From Treponema sp. (GTDB taxonomy: Bacteria; Spirochaetota; Spirochaetia; Treponematales; Breznakiellaceae), in the NCBI GenBank assembly GCA_031268245.1, contig JAIRXN010000055.1:1-20662 (forward strand): 20,662 bases of DNA, read 5' to 3'. A program made the position numbers and the translations under genes. This document shows, piece by piece, positions 11,178 through 19,039 of the stretch. Numbering within the stretch: the first letter of the stretch is position 1; the number at the start of each line of letters is the position of its first letter. The notes under the pieces were generated by a model. It was not told where the DNA came from and did no database searches. It was given only the letters and a program-made list of their open reading frames with translations.

Positions 11178-13862
11178 ATGGATAAGAGGATTCATTTTTT
11201 TAGCCAAAAGGATGTCATTCCCAGCACTATAGAGCCTGAACTTCTGGGCATCCGGGGGCGGCAGATGAATGAGTTTGCGGAATTGGGTTTCCCCATTCTG
11301 CCGGGCATCATTCTGGATACCGCCCTGGCTTCCGGGATAGACGGTAAGGTCATTAAAAAGGATGTTATGTCTCTGCTGGATAAATGCGCAAGTCTTGTGG
11401 GGAAGAAATACGGCGACGCGAAGAACCCCATGCTCTTGAAATTTGTCATCAGTTCCAACCTTGCCGTAACCACGTATCCGGCCCTCCACAATTTCGGCCT
11501 GGTCAAACCGACCATCGAAGGTTTTGCCGACTGGGTGGGCAAGGATTTTGCCGCCCATGAAGTTCTCTTTCTCGTTCGGGGTATGCTCAAGATTGAGGAG
11601 CGGATCAAGGAACTGGAAGGCAAGGATGGTGAACAGAAGGAGATTATTGCCTGCGGGAAAACCCTCAACCGGATGCTGGGCATATCGGGGCCTTCCAATG
11701 AACTGGGCGAAAGAGAAAAGCCCATCAAGATTACTAAAAGCGCCGATGAATACATGGACGAATACGCCCATTACTTCCCCCAGGGTTTCTTTGATTCTGC
11801 GGAAAATCAAATCGTGCTCACCATGACGGAGATTTCCCGGATGCTGGCAATGGATGATCAGAACGATAATGATACCGCTCTGGTGATTCAGCCCATGGTT
11901 TACGGAAACTACGGCAAGGATTCCTGCTCAGGCGATTTTTTCTCCCGCAATGTGGTGACCGGTCAGAAGAAACTCCAGGGTGAATTCTTCCGGGGTAAAT
12001 TCAACGAAGCGGGCGGCGCATCGGGCCAGTCTATCGAAAAAATCGGGGATAAGCACCTGAAGGATCTTCAGAAGATCGCCTGGACTCTGGAAGACAGGTT
12101 CAAGGAGATACGGCAGGTACGTTTTACCGTGGAAAACGGCAAGCTTTGGCTTATAGAACAACGTTTGATCGATCAGAAGTCCACCCAGGCGGACATCAAA
12201 CTCCTCCTTGACCTTGCGGACAGAAAGATTGTTGACAATGCCTATGTGGTGAAAGCCATTGAACCCCCGCGGCTCAATGAAATTCTCCATCCTGTTATCG
12301 ATCCTGCATCGGTAAAGACCCTCAAGAGTTATTCAGGCGGTATTGCCGGCGCTCCCGGCGCTGCCATCGGCCGGGTCTATTTTACCACCGACTCACTGCT
12401 GGAAGCGAGGAAGCTTGCCCTGCAGAAGGGTGAAGACGCCCGTTTTATTCTGGTGGCCATTTCTTCCTTTGCCGAGGATGTCAAGGCCATCGAAGTTTCT
12501 ACCGGTGTACTCACCGCGGAAGGGGGTTATTCCGCCCACGCCTCGGTTGTTGCCCGGCAGTACGGCAAGGTGTCCCTGGTTACTCCGGGGATGAAGATTA
12601 AGAGCAAGGTTGCCAGCATCGGCAATATTACTTTTAAGGAAGGAGACTATATAACCCTTAATGTGCCCTATTACGGAGAACCCTCCGTATTTCTGGGAAC
12701 TGCCAAACTTATTGAGCCTGATCCCAAGGAATCCGGGCTTCTGGACTTTATCGCCCTGTCCAAGGGCTTCCTCAAGGATTTCCATGTCCGATGCAATGCG
12801 GATACCCCCAGAGACGCCGCCCTTGCCCTGAGCTTCGGCGCAGAAGGCGTGGGGCTTTGCCGTACCGAGCACATGTTCTTCAAGGCGGAACGGATCATGG
12901 TCTTCCGTGACATGATCCTTTCGGATAACCCGGATGAACGAAAAAAAGCCCTGGCAAAGCTGCAGGTTATGCAGACCGAGGACTTCTACGGCATTCTCAA
13001 GGTAATGGAAGGCAAAGAGGTGACGATCCGGCTTCTCGATGCGCCTCTCCACGAGTTTATGCCCCAGAATAGCGAGAGCCTTGCCGAATACATCGGCCAT
13101 GTGGAAAAGACTAAAAAGCGGAAGCTTTCCAAGTCCGAGGTTGTAGGCAGAATTGAGGCCCTTCATGAATTTAACCCCATGCTGGGTCACCGGGGCTGCC
13201 GTATTGCGGTGTCCTACCCCGAAATCTATGCCATGCAGGTACGGGCGATCTTTGATGCGGCTTACAGGCTTCGGGACGAAAAAGTGGATGTACATCCGGA
13301 GATTATGGTGCCCATCGTCATGAATGCATCGGAACTCAAGCTTATTGCCTACGGGAAGAAGATCGAGGGTTCCAGTTACACCGGTATCGTGGATATCGAA
13401 GAAGCCCTCCGGAAAGAGAAGGGGGCCGCCCCGGTAGAATTCCAGATCGGTACCATGATAGAGCTGCCTGCGGCTGCCCTCGGAGCCGGGGACATCGCCA
13501 AGTACGGCCGCTTCTTCAGCTTTGGCACCAACGATCTGACTCAAACCACACTGGGTATCAGCCGGGATGACTTTACTGCGTTTATGCCGGACTACACGCT
13601 CTTTGACCTTATCCTGGGGAATCCCTTTAGTAACCTGGATCCCCGCGTCAAGGAACTTATCGCTCTGGCGGTACAGCGCGGAAAGCTGACCAGGCCCGAT
13701 CTGGTATGCGGCCTCTGCGGCGAGCACGGCGCCAACCCGGGCAATGTGCGTTTCTGCATGGATGCAGGGCTCAACTATGTGTCTTGTTCACCCTACTCGG
13801 TGCCCATAGCGCTGCTTGCAGTCGCTCAGGCGGAACTGGAGAACGCTGAGGCAGGAAAGTGA
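11178..13862 (+). CDS. ppdK: PPDK-like PEP-utilising enzyme with degenerate ATP site
   Basis: Pyruvate phosphate dikinase interconverts ATP, phosphate and pyruvate with AMP, diphosphate and PEP through a swinging phosphohistidine domain. At 894 residues all three regions are present. The swivel motif is AEGGYSAHASVVAR with H454. PEP/pyruvate-barrel residues are kept: R562 (CRTEHMFF), R618 (RLLDAPL), GHRGCR (670-675), E762 (MIELP), N785 (GTNDLTQT) and C847 (GLCGEHG). The nucleotide region is not normal. Against Lys22, Arg92, Asp321, Glu323 and Gln335 of Clostridium symbiosum PPDK, I read R26, I91, Q313, R315 and E327. The gene is probably annotated ppdK in relatives (TP0746 by position), but ATP-dependent activity is doubtful. 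AAAGGA lies 7 bp before the ATG, coupling it to the HPr-like gene. Confidence 0.85.
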   Translation: MDKRIHFFSQKDVIPSTIEPELLGIRGRQMNEFAELGFPILPGIILDTALASGIDGKVIKKDVMSLLDKCASLVGKKYGDAKNPMLLKFVISSNLAVTTYPALHNFGLVKPTIEGFADWVGKDFAAHEVLFLVRGMLKIEERIKELEGKDGEQKEIIACGKTLNRMLGISGPSNELGEREKPIKITKSADEYMDEYAHYFPQGFFDSAENQIVLTMTEISRMLAMDDQNDNDTALVIQPMVYGNYGKDSCSGDFFSRNVVTGQKKLQGEFFRGKFNEAGGASGQSIEKIGDKHLKDLQKIAWTLEDRFKEIRQVRFTVENGKLWLIEQRLIDQKSTQADIKLLLDLADRKIVDNAYVVKAIEPPRLNEILHPVIDPASVKTLKSYSGGIAGAPGAAIGRVYFTTDSLLEARKLALQKGEDARFILVAISSFAEDVKAIEVSTGVLTAEGGYSAHASVVARQYGKVSLVTPGMKIKSKVASIGNITFKEGDYITLNVPYYGEPSVFLGTAKLIEPDPKESGLLDFIALSKGFLKDFHVRCNADTPRDAALALSFGAEGVGLCRTEHMFFKAERIMVFRDMILSDNPDERKKALAKLQVMQTEDFYGILKVMEGKEVTIRLLDAPLHEFMPQNSESLAEYIGHVEKTKKRKLSKSEVVGRIEALHEFNPMLGHRGCRIAVSYPEIYAMQVRAIFDAAYRLRDEKVDVHPEIMVPIVMNASELKLIAYGKKIEGSSYTGIVDIEEALRKEKGAAPVEFQIGTMIELPAAALGAGDIAKYGRFFSFGTNDLTQTTLGISRDDFTAFMPDYTLFDLILGNPFSNLDPRVKELIALAVQRGKLTRPDLVCGLCGEHGANPGNVRFCMDAGLNYVSCSPYSVPIALLAVAQAELENAEAGK

Positions 13863-13865
13863 AAG

Positions 13866-13891
13866 AAAAGCCGCCTTCGGGCGGCTTTTTT
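13866..13891. terminator. Intrinsic terminator after the PPDK-like gene
   Basis: AAAAGCCGCC (13866-13875), TTCG tetraloop, GGCGGCTTTT (13880-13889), then T-run to 13891. It starts 3 bp after the stop. The A-run on the left arm means it could also stop the converging minus-strand gene that ends at 13955. Confidence 0.93.
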
Positions 13892-13954
13892 GCGTTCATG
13901 CGGAAAGCCCAACCGGGCCGGTTCCAATACAAAATCTGATATTTTGGAAAGGCT

Positions 13955-14521
13955 TCAACTCTCGCCGAAATCGGCCTTGAATGCCATTGTCTTTTCGAGG
14001 GTGGCGGTAATCTGTTTTGCGGCCTTTTTGGCATCCGACTGGGGAACTCCCGCATCGTTGTTTAAAGATTTTTCAAAGAACATGGCCAGGGTGGCATAAA
14101 TATCCGGCGCATCATAGAATAAAAAGGCAATGTTAAAGCCGGTGGGTTTTGCCACGGTAAAGGCCGACAGGGATTCGTTGGGTTTCTTGCCGATCATGAC
14201 TTTGATCTGGTTTTTTGTGATGATGGTATCAATTTCACTGAAGCGGAGGGGAATCTGCTGGCCCCTGTCCCGCAGGTACGGTTCGGTTCCCTTATGGGGA
14301 TAGGAAGCCGGTTCGATGAGCAGATACAATTTTTTACCGGAAGACTGGAAAGTAAGTCCCTCACCATCAGGGTAGATTGCCTTGACTCCCGAGTAGCTTA
14401 TTATTTCGTATATGGAATAGCCGGTTTGCCCATCAATAAAGGATGAGACGATATATGCCCTATCTTTGGGTAATTTATCCTGACTATACGCTTCAAAAAG
14501 ATCCATTGCCTTGATTGCCAT
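13955..14521 (-). CDS. Hypothetical cytoplasmic protein
   Basis: I do not recognise this 188-residue protein. It has no signal peptide or membrane segment. The first part is strand-rich (YIVSSFIDGQTGYSIYEIISYSGV, in part; LTFQSSGKKLYLLIEP). The middle carries FSEIDTIITKNQIKVMIGKKPNES, in part, and the C-terminal third is helical (DIYATLAMFFEKSL, AKKAAKQITATLEKT). AAAGGGG lies 6 bp before the ATG, a good ribosome site. It stands alone on the minus strand, 140 bp downstream of the TPR gene, and converges with the PPDK-like gene. Normal codon use and the ribosome site support a real gene; function is unknown. Confidence 0.72.
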   Translation of the reverse strand: MAIKAMDLFEAYSQDKLPKDRAYIVSSFIDGQTGYSIYEIISYSGVKAIYPDGEGLTFQSSGKKLYLLIEPASYPHKGTEPYLRDRGQQIPLRFSEIDTIITKNQIKVMIGKKPNESLSAFTVAKPTGFNIAFLFYDAPDIYATLAMFFEKSLNNDAGVPQSDAKKAAKQITATLEKTMAFKADFGES

Positions 14522-14661
14522 AACAATCCCCTTTCATTTTTATTCCCCTTCTTCTTTCGAATGAGGTTCTATAAGTTTCTATCAATGTATATTTTATTCG
14601 AATATGAAAAAAAAATCCAGTCTTATTTTTGAAACCCCAAGGCTATTAGTTCAAGCCTCAT
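14522..14661 (-). other. AT-rich spacer between the TPR gene and the hypothetical
   Basis: On the minus strand AGGCT and AGCCT form a 5-bp stem just after the TPR stop, and an AAAAAT/ATTTTT pair precedes a run of nine T. This may be a weak terminator for the TPR gene. ATTCGAA occurs twice, at about 14577 and near 14557. I see no convincing promoter, though a separate start for the 188-residue gene is likely here. Confidence 0.3.
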
Positions 14662-16839
14662 CTACGGTTTACCCTTTGGGGAGGAGGAGGCTTTTTCGGC
14701 CTGTTTCTCGTACTTTGCCGCAGCGGCCTTGTCTCCGATATTCCGGGAGAGGGCCGCCATGCAGCGCCAGGGCCTTTCATCCCCGGGAGCGCGGGCAATG
14801 GCTTCCCTGAAACAGTCAAATGCCTTCTCCGTCTTTTTTTGCCGGGAAAGGATGAGGCCCAGGGCCATGGGTAATTCCGCCGCAGCGGGGAGCAGCGGGA
14901 GGGCGCTTTCCAGGACGGCTGCCGCATAGACCGGCGTTCCCGCCCGTTCGAGGCAGCCTGAATATTCGAGGATCAGGTTTAGCGACCGGGGATTTTCCTT
15001 GAGGAGGGCCTTGAGGAACACGGCGGCTTCCTGATAGCGGCCTGTCTTGCGGTAACAGTAGGCGAGAACCCGGCGGAGGCTGGGATTCCGGCTTTCCCAC
15101 GCGAGAAGGGTTTCGAGGTCTGCGGCCGCATCCTGATATTCAAAGGTATGAACCAGATAGAGGGCCCGTTCGCGACGGATCGTATAATTATCCGGCCAGC
15201 GTTTAAGATATTCACCGTAAGCCTCCCGGAGTTCCCGGTGCGTTTGATCCAGGCTTTGTCTTTGCAATACATATTCTCCTTTCGCGAGGAGGCCGGGGGG
15301 ACGCCGATCGCTTCCTTCGGAAATTGTGTGTCCGTCGCCGCCTTCGATGATTTGCGCTTCGAGGGCTGCAATCTGACCGAGCCAGGCGCGTTCGTGACCC
15401 GGCTGAACGAGAAACACCTTCCGGAACCAGTCAAGGGCTTCTTCAATCAGACCTATACGGAGATAGCGTTCCGCCAGGGCATACATGATGTCCGGATCGG
15501 GCCCCCAGCGGCGGATTGCCCCCTGCAGGCGTCCAATGACGGGAATGTCATCTTCCTCTGTCCGGCCTTCCAGAAGGATAGAAAAACGGGCGATAAATTC
15601 CCTGTCGCCTCCAAGTCTCTGAGCCGTTTTTATGGCGTTCCGCAGGGCTTTCCAGTTTTCGCTTTCCCAGGCCACAAGGAGTTTTTCGTAGGCAATCTGA
15701 ACGGCGGAATCATCGATCTCTCCTGCCCTGTCCAGATGGTTAAGAGAGGCGGAGTAGTTCCGGAGTTTGCGCAGGGCTTCGGCATACATGGTATGGACCG
15801 CCGCATCCTGGGGAGACGGCCTTATTCCCGAAGATGCGTTTCTTTTTGATTCCCGCCTGAGCCATGCTTTGCAGGCTTCCGCCGCCTGCCTCCATTCTCC
15901 CGCTCCGAGAAGGGAACGGATCATGAAGAGATCGACAATCTCACTATTCCAGGGGAGTTCTTCATCCGGCGGGAGAAGCGCAGAATTTTTTGTCTCTGCC
16001 TTGCGGATAAGGTCAATCTCTTTTCTGGCTTCCGCTGCCTGGCCGAGGGCCATGAGGATCGATGCCCGGTACCAGCGTATGCTCTTGTCCGAAGGGGACG
16101 CTTTCAGGGCTTCGGTGTAGTGATCCAGGGCCTCTTGCCGGAATCCAAGTTCCCGGCAGGCTCTGCCCAGTTCCAGACGGAGAAGAGGGCTGGACACCGC
16201 CTGGGCGCCGCCGTTTTCCAAAACAAAACGGAGCATCTGTCTTCCCAGGTCATAGTCTTCGTTCCTGCAGAGTTTAATGCCCCGGATAAAGAGGGCATTG
16301 ATATATGCGCGGTAGATCTTCAGGTTTTCGGGGGCGGCCTCTACCGCTTCCTGGAGTGTCTCAACCGCCTGCCCGGAGTGACGGGATTTCAGGTAGGCAA
16401 TACCCAGAAAGGCCTGTAATTCTCCCCTATGGGCGCGGGAGAGGGAGGGAAGAGCCAGTTCAACGGCCTTGCGGAAGAAGGGAACGGCCCGCTGGGGCAG
16501 AGTCAGGGAGAGACAGGCCCTTCCTGCAAAGAAGTAACCTTCGTAGGATTCGCTCTTTAGGCGTATGTAGTCGTTGAAACAGGCCAGAGCCCGGGCATGA
16601 TCTCCTGTTGCGTGGAAAGATCTGCCCAGGTAGAGATACGCTTCCGCAGGGGCATCGGGATTTGAAAGTATCTCCCCCAGAATGAGGATCGCTTTCCTGT
16701 AATCCCGGTTTTTACCCGCGCGGACAGCATCTTCAAGAGCGGAATCTTTTTTACGCCGTTTCCCCCGTGAGGCTGCAAGAGCGGAGACCTTGCCTGCCTT
16801 TTGTTTCGGCCCGGTTGACCTTTCGGGTTTTCTTTTCAA
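14662..16839 (-). CDS. Large cytoplasmic tetratricopeptide-repeat protein
   Basis: 725 residues made almost wholly of TPR units from about residue 45 to the end. Examples: AYLYLGRSFHATGDHARALA, LLRLELGRACRELGFRQEAL, VLAYCYRKTGRYQEAAVFL and AMALGLILSRQKKTEKAFDCF-like turns, each with the small-residue W/L-G-Y-A-F-A-P pattern. TPR arrays act as protein-binding scaffolds; no partner is evident. The first 33 residues are very basic (KRKPERS, SRGKRRKKDS) and there is no signal peptide, so it probably stays in the cytoplasm, perhaps near nucleic acid or membrane. The start is TTG at 16839 with no clear Shine-Dalgarno; no ATG lies before the first repeat, so the exact start is uncertain. It begins 5 bp after the pta stop and is surely co-transcribed; the same pair occurs in T. 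pallidum (TP0094-TP0095, from memory). Confidence 0.85.
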   Translation of the reverse strand: MKRKPERSTGPKQKAGKVSALAASRGKRRKKDSALEDAVRAGKNRDYRKAILILGEILSNPDAPAEAYLYLGRSFHATGDHARALACFNDYIRLKSESYEGYFFAGRACLSLTLPQRAVPFFRKAVELALPSLSRAHRGELQAFLGIAYLKSRHSGQAVETLQEAVEAAPENLKIYRAYINALFIRGIKLCRNEDYDLGRQMLRFVLENGGAQAVSSPLLRLELGRACRELGFRQEALDHYTEALKASPSDKSIRWYRASILMALGQAAEARKEIDLIRKAETKNSALLPPDEELPWNSEIVDLFMIRSLLGAGEWRQAAEACKAWLRRESKRNASSGIRPSPQDAAVHTMYAEALRKLRNYSASLNHLDRAGEIDDSAVQIAYEKLLVAWESENWKALRNAIKTAQRLGGDREFIARFSILLEGRTEEDDIPVIGRLQGAIRRWGPDPDIMYALAERYLRIGLIEEALDWFRKVFLVQPGHERAWLGQIAALEAQIIEGGDGHTISEGSDRRPPGLLAKGEYVLQRQSLDQTHRELREAYGEYLKRWPDNYTIRRERALYLVHTFEYQDAAADLETLLAWESRNPSLRRVLAYCYRKTGRYQEAAVFLKALLKENPRSLNLILEYSGCLERAGTPVYAAAVLESALPLLPAAAELPMALGLILSRQKKTEKAFDCFREAIARAPGDERPWRCMAALSRNIGDKAAAAKYEKQAEKASSSPKGKP

Positions 16840-16844
16840 AAAGA

Positions 16845-17840
16845 TTATTTTGCACGGGAAAGAGTTACCGCGGCGGTAGTGACTATATCATCTACCGAGG
16901 CGCCCCGGGAAAGGTCGCTTATGGGTTTTGCAAAACCCTGAAGGAAGGGGCCGAATGCTTCCGCCTTGCCGAGGCGCTGTACCAGCTTGTAGCCGATATT
17001 GCCCGCACCCAGATCCGGAAAGATCAGGGTATTTACCCTGCCTTTTACCGGGCTTCCCGGAGCTTTTTTGTCGGTAACCGAAGGCGCCAGGGCCGCGTCC
17101 GCCTGAAGTTCTCCGTCAAAAACGAAATTCGGCTTTCGGCCTTTAAGGATCTCTACCGCAGTCTGCACCTTTGTCACATCATCATGTTTGGCGGAACCCT
17201 TGGTGGAGAATGACATGAGGGCGACTACCGGTTCAACACCGAGGAATTCCCGGCAGCTCTGGGCGGCGCTTTCCGCAATATCGGCCAGTTGTTCAGCCGT
17301 GGGATCGGGTATAACGGCGCAGTCGGAGAAGATGAGGTTTCCTTCCTTGCCCCAGGCGGGATCGGCGGTCTGCATGACAAAGCAGGAGGAAGCCGTCTTG
17401 AGACCCGGGACGGTACCGATGATAGCAAGTCCTGCCCGGAGCACGTCTCCGGTGGTATTTTCCGCACCGGCCACCGAAACATCGGCTGCTCCCATGCGAA
17501 CCATCATGGAACCCCAGCGAAGGGGATCCGTTATATCAATTTTGGCTTGTTCTTCGGTCATTCCCTTGTGTTTGCGCAATTCAAAGTACTCATGGGCATA
17601 GGCATCCAGTTCCTTATCAATATGGGGATTGATGACAGCTATACCCTCAAGGTGGACTCCCTGCTGTTCGGCAATAGCCTCTATTTCCGATTCTTTGCCG
17701 AGAAGTACAACGGAAGCCGCAAGGTTTTCGTCCGCCAGAATTCTGGCCGCTTTAACCGTCCGCGCTTCGGTTCCTTCGGGCAGCACCAGCCGTTTCTGCA
17801 TCGATCTGGCCTTGGCCCGCATATCTTTCACAAAGTCCAT
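16845..17840 (-). CDS. pta: Phosphate acetyltransferase
   Basis: Converts acetyl-CoA and phosphate to acetyl phosphate and CoA; with acetate kinase this yields ATP and acetate in fermentation. The 331 residues are the usual length for the short, single-domain Pta. Motifs: LPEGTEARTVKAA (20-32), DVSVAGAENTTGDVLRAGL (120-138), SFSTKGSAKHDD (210-221), FDGELQADAAL (241-251), and the diagnostic LIFPDLGAGNIGYKLVQRLG (272-291) with GPFLQGFAKPISDLSRG after it. A perfect AAAGGAGG lies 6 bp before the ATG. The promoter region upstream contains several inverted repeats shared with the divergent bactofilin gene. The TPR gene follows directly. Confidence 0.95.
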   Translation of the reverse strand: MDFVKDMRAKARSMQKRLVLPEGTEARTVKAARILADENLAASVVLLGKESEIEAIAEQQGVHLEGIAVINPHIDKELDAYAHEYFELRKHKGMTEEQAKIDITDPLRWGSMMVRMGAADVSVAGAENTTGDVLRAGLAIIGTVPGLKTASSCFVMQTADPAWGKEGNLIFSDCAVIPDPTAEQLADIAESAAQSCREFLGVEPVVALMSFSTKGSAKHDDVTKVQTAVEILKGRKPNFVFDGELQADAALAPSVTDKKAPGSPVKGRVNTLIFPDLGAGNIGYKLVQRLGKAEAFGPFLQGFAKPISDLSRGASVDDIVTTAAVTLSRAK

Positions 17841-18018
17841 GATCCGCCTCCTTTACCTAAAGGTAACATTTCGAACATGCAAAGTTTTGTCCATAAAGTA
17901 CCGACTCTATGGATAAACACTAATTAAGCATAAACCTATCCGGTTTATAGAGCAAGGTCTTGACCTTGAGCCATGCTCATGGCAGAATTTAGTATATAAT
18001 TGGTATGGGGGAGTTCTA
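17841..18018. promoter_or_regulatory. Divergent pta/bactofilin control region with five inverted repeats
   Basis: Inverted repeats in order: TTACCT-AA-AGGTAA (17853-17866); TTTGTCCATA with TATGGATAAA (17884-17893/17908-17917, one G-T pair); ATAAACC-TATCC-GGTTTAT (17930-17948); CAAGGTC-TT-GACCTTG (17953-17968); GCCATG-CT-CATGGC (17970-17983). A pta promoter is plausible on the minus strand: TTGCTC (17955-17950), 17-bp spacer, TATGCT (17932-17927), overlapping the third and fourth repeats. For bactofilin, TATAAT (17995-18000) is a good -10 without a clear -35; the fifth repeat lies in its spacer. The repeats are placed like operators. Confidence 0.5.
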
Positions 18019-18381
18019 ATGACCGATGTCCATAATGATGCTCTTGAAGATGAAGATTTTGATACCGTTCTATCGGCGGACATTGAATTTAACGGAACCC
18101 TCAATTTTGAAAAATCCTTTCTGATCCGGGGAAAGATGTCCGGAAATATCATCGCCAAAGGGCTTCTCGTGATCGATGAAGACGCGGTAGTAGATGCGAA
18201 TATACAGGCCGGCCGGGTGGTGATCCGGGGGAAGGTAAAGGGAAATGTGACGGCTGCCGAAAAGGTGGAACTTACCATCTCGGGGAAGCTTATAGGGGAT
18301 GTGACGGCTCCGGAAATCTTCATGGAGACCGGTTGTACTTTCAATGGGCTCTGTACCATGACAAGTAAAATCGGCGGTTAG
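18019..18381 (+). CDS. Bactofilin
   Basis: Bactofilins are small, nucleotide-free cytoskeletal proteins that polymerise through a right-handed beta-helix and often place cell-wall enzymes. The 120-residue protein has a short acidic unstructured N-terminus (1-17), then the repeat pattern of the bactofilin core (DUF583): TVLSADIEFNGTLNFEKSFLI, in part, RGKMSGNIIAKGLLVIDEDA, VVDANIQAGRVVIRGKVKGN and VTAAEKVELTISGKLIGDV. Each turn has the typical G-x-I/V-x-G steps. It ends with the family's F-N-G-x-C-x-M motif (FNGLCTM, about 108-114). GGGGGAG lies about 6 bp before the ATG. The exported TPR gene follows after one base, so translation is coupled. With cfpA this gives two cytoskeletal systems in the window. 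Confidence 0.93.
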   Translation: MTDVHNDALEDEDFDTVLSADIEFNGTLNFEKSFLIRGKMSGNIIAKGLLVIDEDAVVDANIQAGRVVIRGKVKGNVTAAEKVELTISGKLIGDVTAPEIFMETGCTFNGLCTMTSKIGG

Positions 18382-18382
18382 C

Positions 18383-19015
18383 ATGAAGCTTTTCGGCCGT
18401 ATTGCCCTGTGCGTCATGCTGGTTTCCCTGAGAGGCTATGTTCCTGCCCAGACCCGGCCTGACGCACTGGCGGAATACCGGAATGGAAACTACGAGAAGG
18501 CGGTACTAATTTGCAGAGATGAATTGAATCTGAATCCCCGTAATCTGGAATCCCATGTGGTGATCTGCTGGGCTCTTCTGCGGCTGAACCGCTATCCGGA
18601 AGCCCAAAGCTATGCCAGGGCGGCGCAGAATTTGAGCCGTTATGATGCGCGGATCATCGAGGTTCTCGGCGAAATTGATTATTTTGAAGGCCGGAACAAT
18701 GAGGCGCTGCGGTATTTTCAGGAGTATATCAATCTGGCGCCCGAAGGGCAGCGCATAGAAACGGTCTACTACTATATCGGGGAGATCTATATCCGTCTGG
18801 GGCGTTTCCGTCATGCGGACATTGCTCTTTCCACGGCGGTTCATTGGCGGCCCGATAATGCGGAATGGTGGACACGGCTTGCCTATGCCAGGGAAAATGC
18901 CGGAGATCTTTCCGAAGCGGTAAAGGCCTATGAAAAGGCCCTGGGACTGAATTTCCAGCTTAACGATGCCCGGCGGGGGCTGGATCGGGTGCGGCAGGCC
19001 CTGGCCTCCCGGTAG
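18383..19015 (+). CDS. Exported tetratricopeptide-repeat protein
   Basis: 210 residues. A signal peptide is likely: MKLFGR, hydrophobic IALCVMLVSL, and a cut near VPAQ-TRP (about 22-24). It lacks a clear lipobox. The mature part is four to five TPR units: DALAEYRNGNYEKAVLICRD, LESHVVICWALLRLNRYPEA, RIIEVLGEIDYFEGRNNEAL, TVYYYIGEIYIRLGRFRHAD and EWWTRLAYARENAGDLSEAV. It probably acts as a periplasmic scaffold; the tight link to bactofilin (1-bp gap) suggests a morphogenesis or envelope role, which is inference. mtaB begins 24 bp after the stop. Confidence 0.82.
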   Translation: MKLFGRIALCVMLVSLRGYVPAQTRPDALAEYRNGNYEKAVLICRDELNLNPRNLESHVVICWALLRLNRYPEAQSYARAAQNLSRYDARIIEVLGEIDYFEGRNNEALRYFQEYINLAPEGQRIETVYYYIGEIYIRLGRFRHADIALSTAVHWRPDNAEWWTRLAYARENAGDLSEAVKAYEKALGLNFQLNDARRGLDRVRQALASR

Positions 19016-19039
19016 TAAGAAATTTTTAAGGTTAGCGTT

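Noticed and set aside
12393..13727. 444-codon open frame on the minus strand opposite the PPDK-like gene
   Set aside because: Shadow of a recognised gene; no motifs, His/Gly-rich composition typical of antisense frames.
15281..15330. Third copy of the SRPEGAH element on the minus strand in the large TPR gene
   Set aside because: CCGAAGGAAGCGATCGGC resembles the core only partly, and the encoded SEGSDRR does not match.
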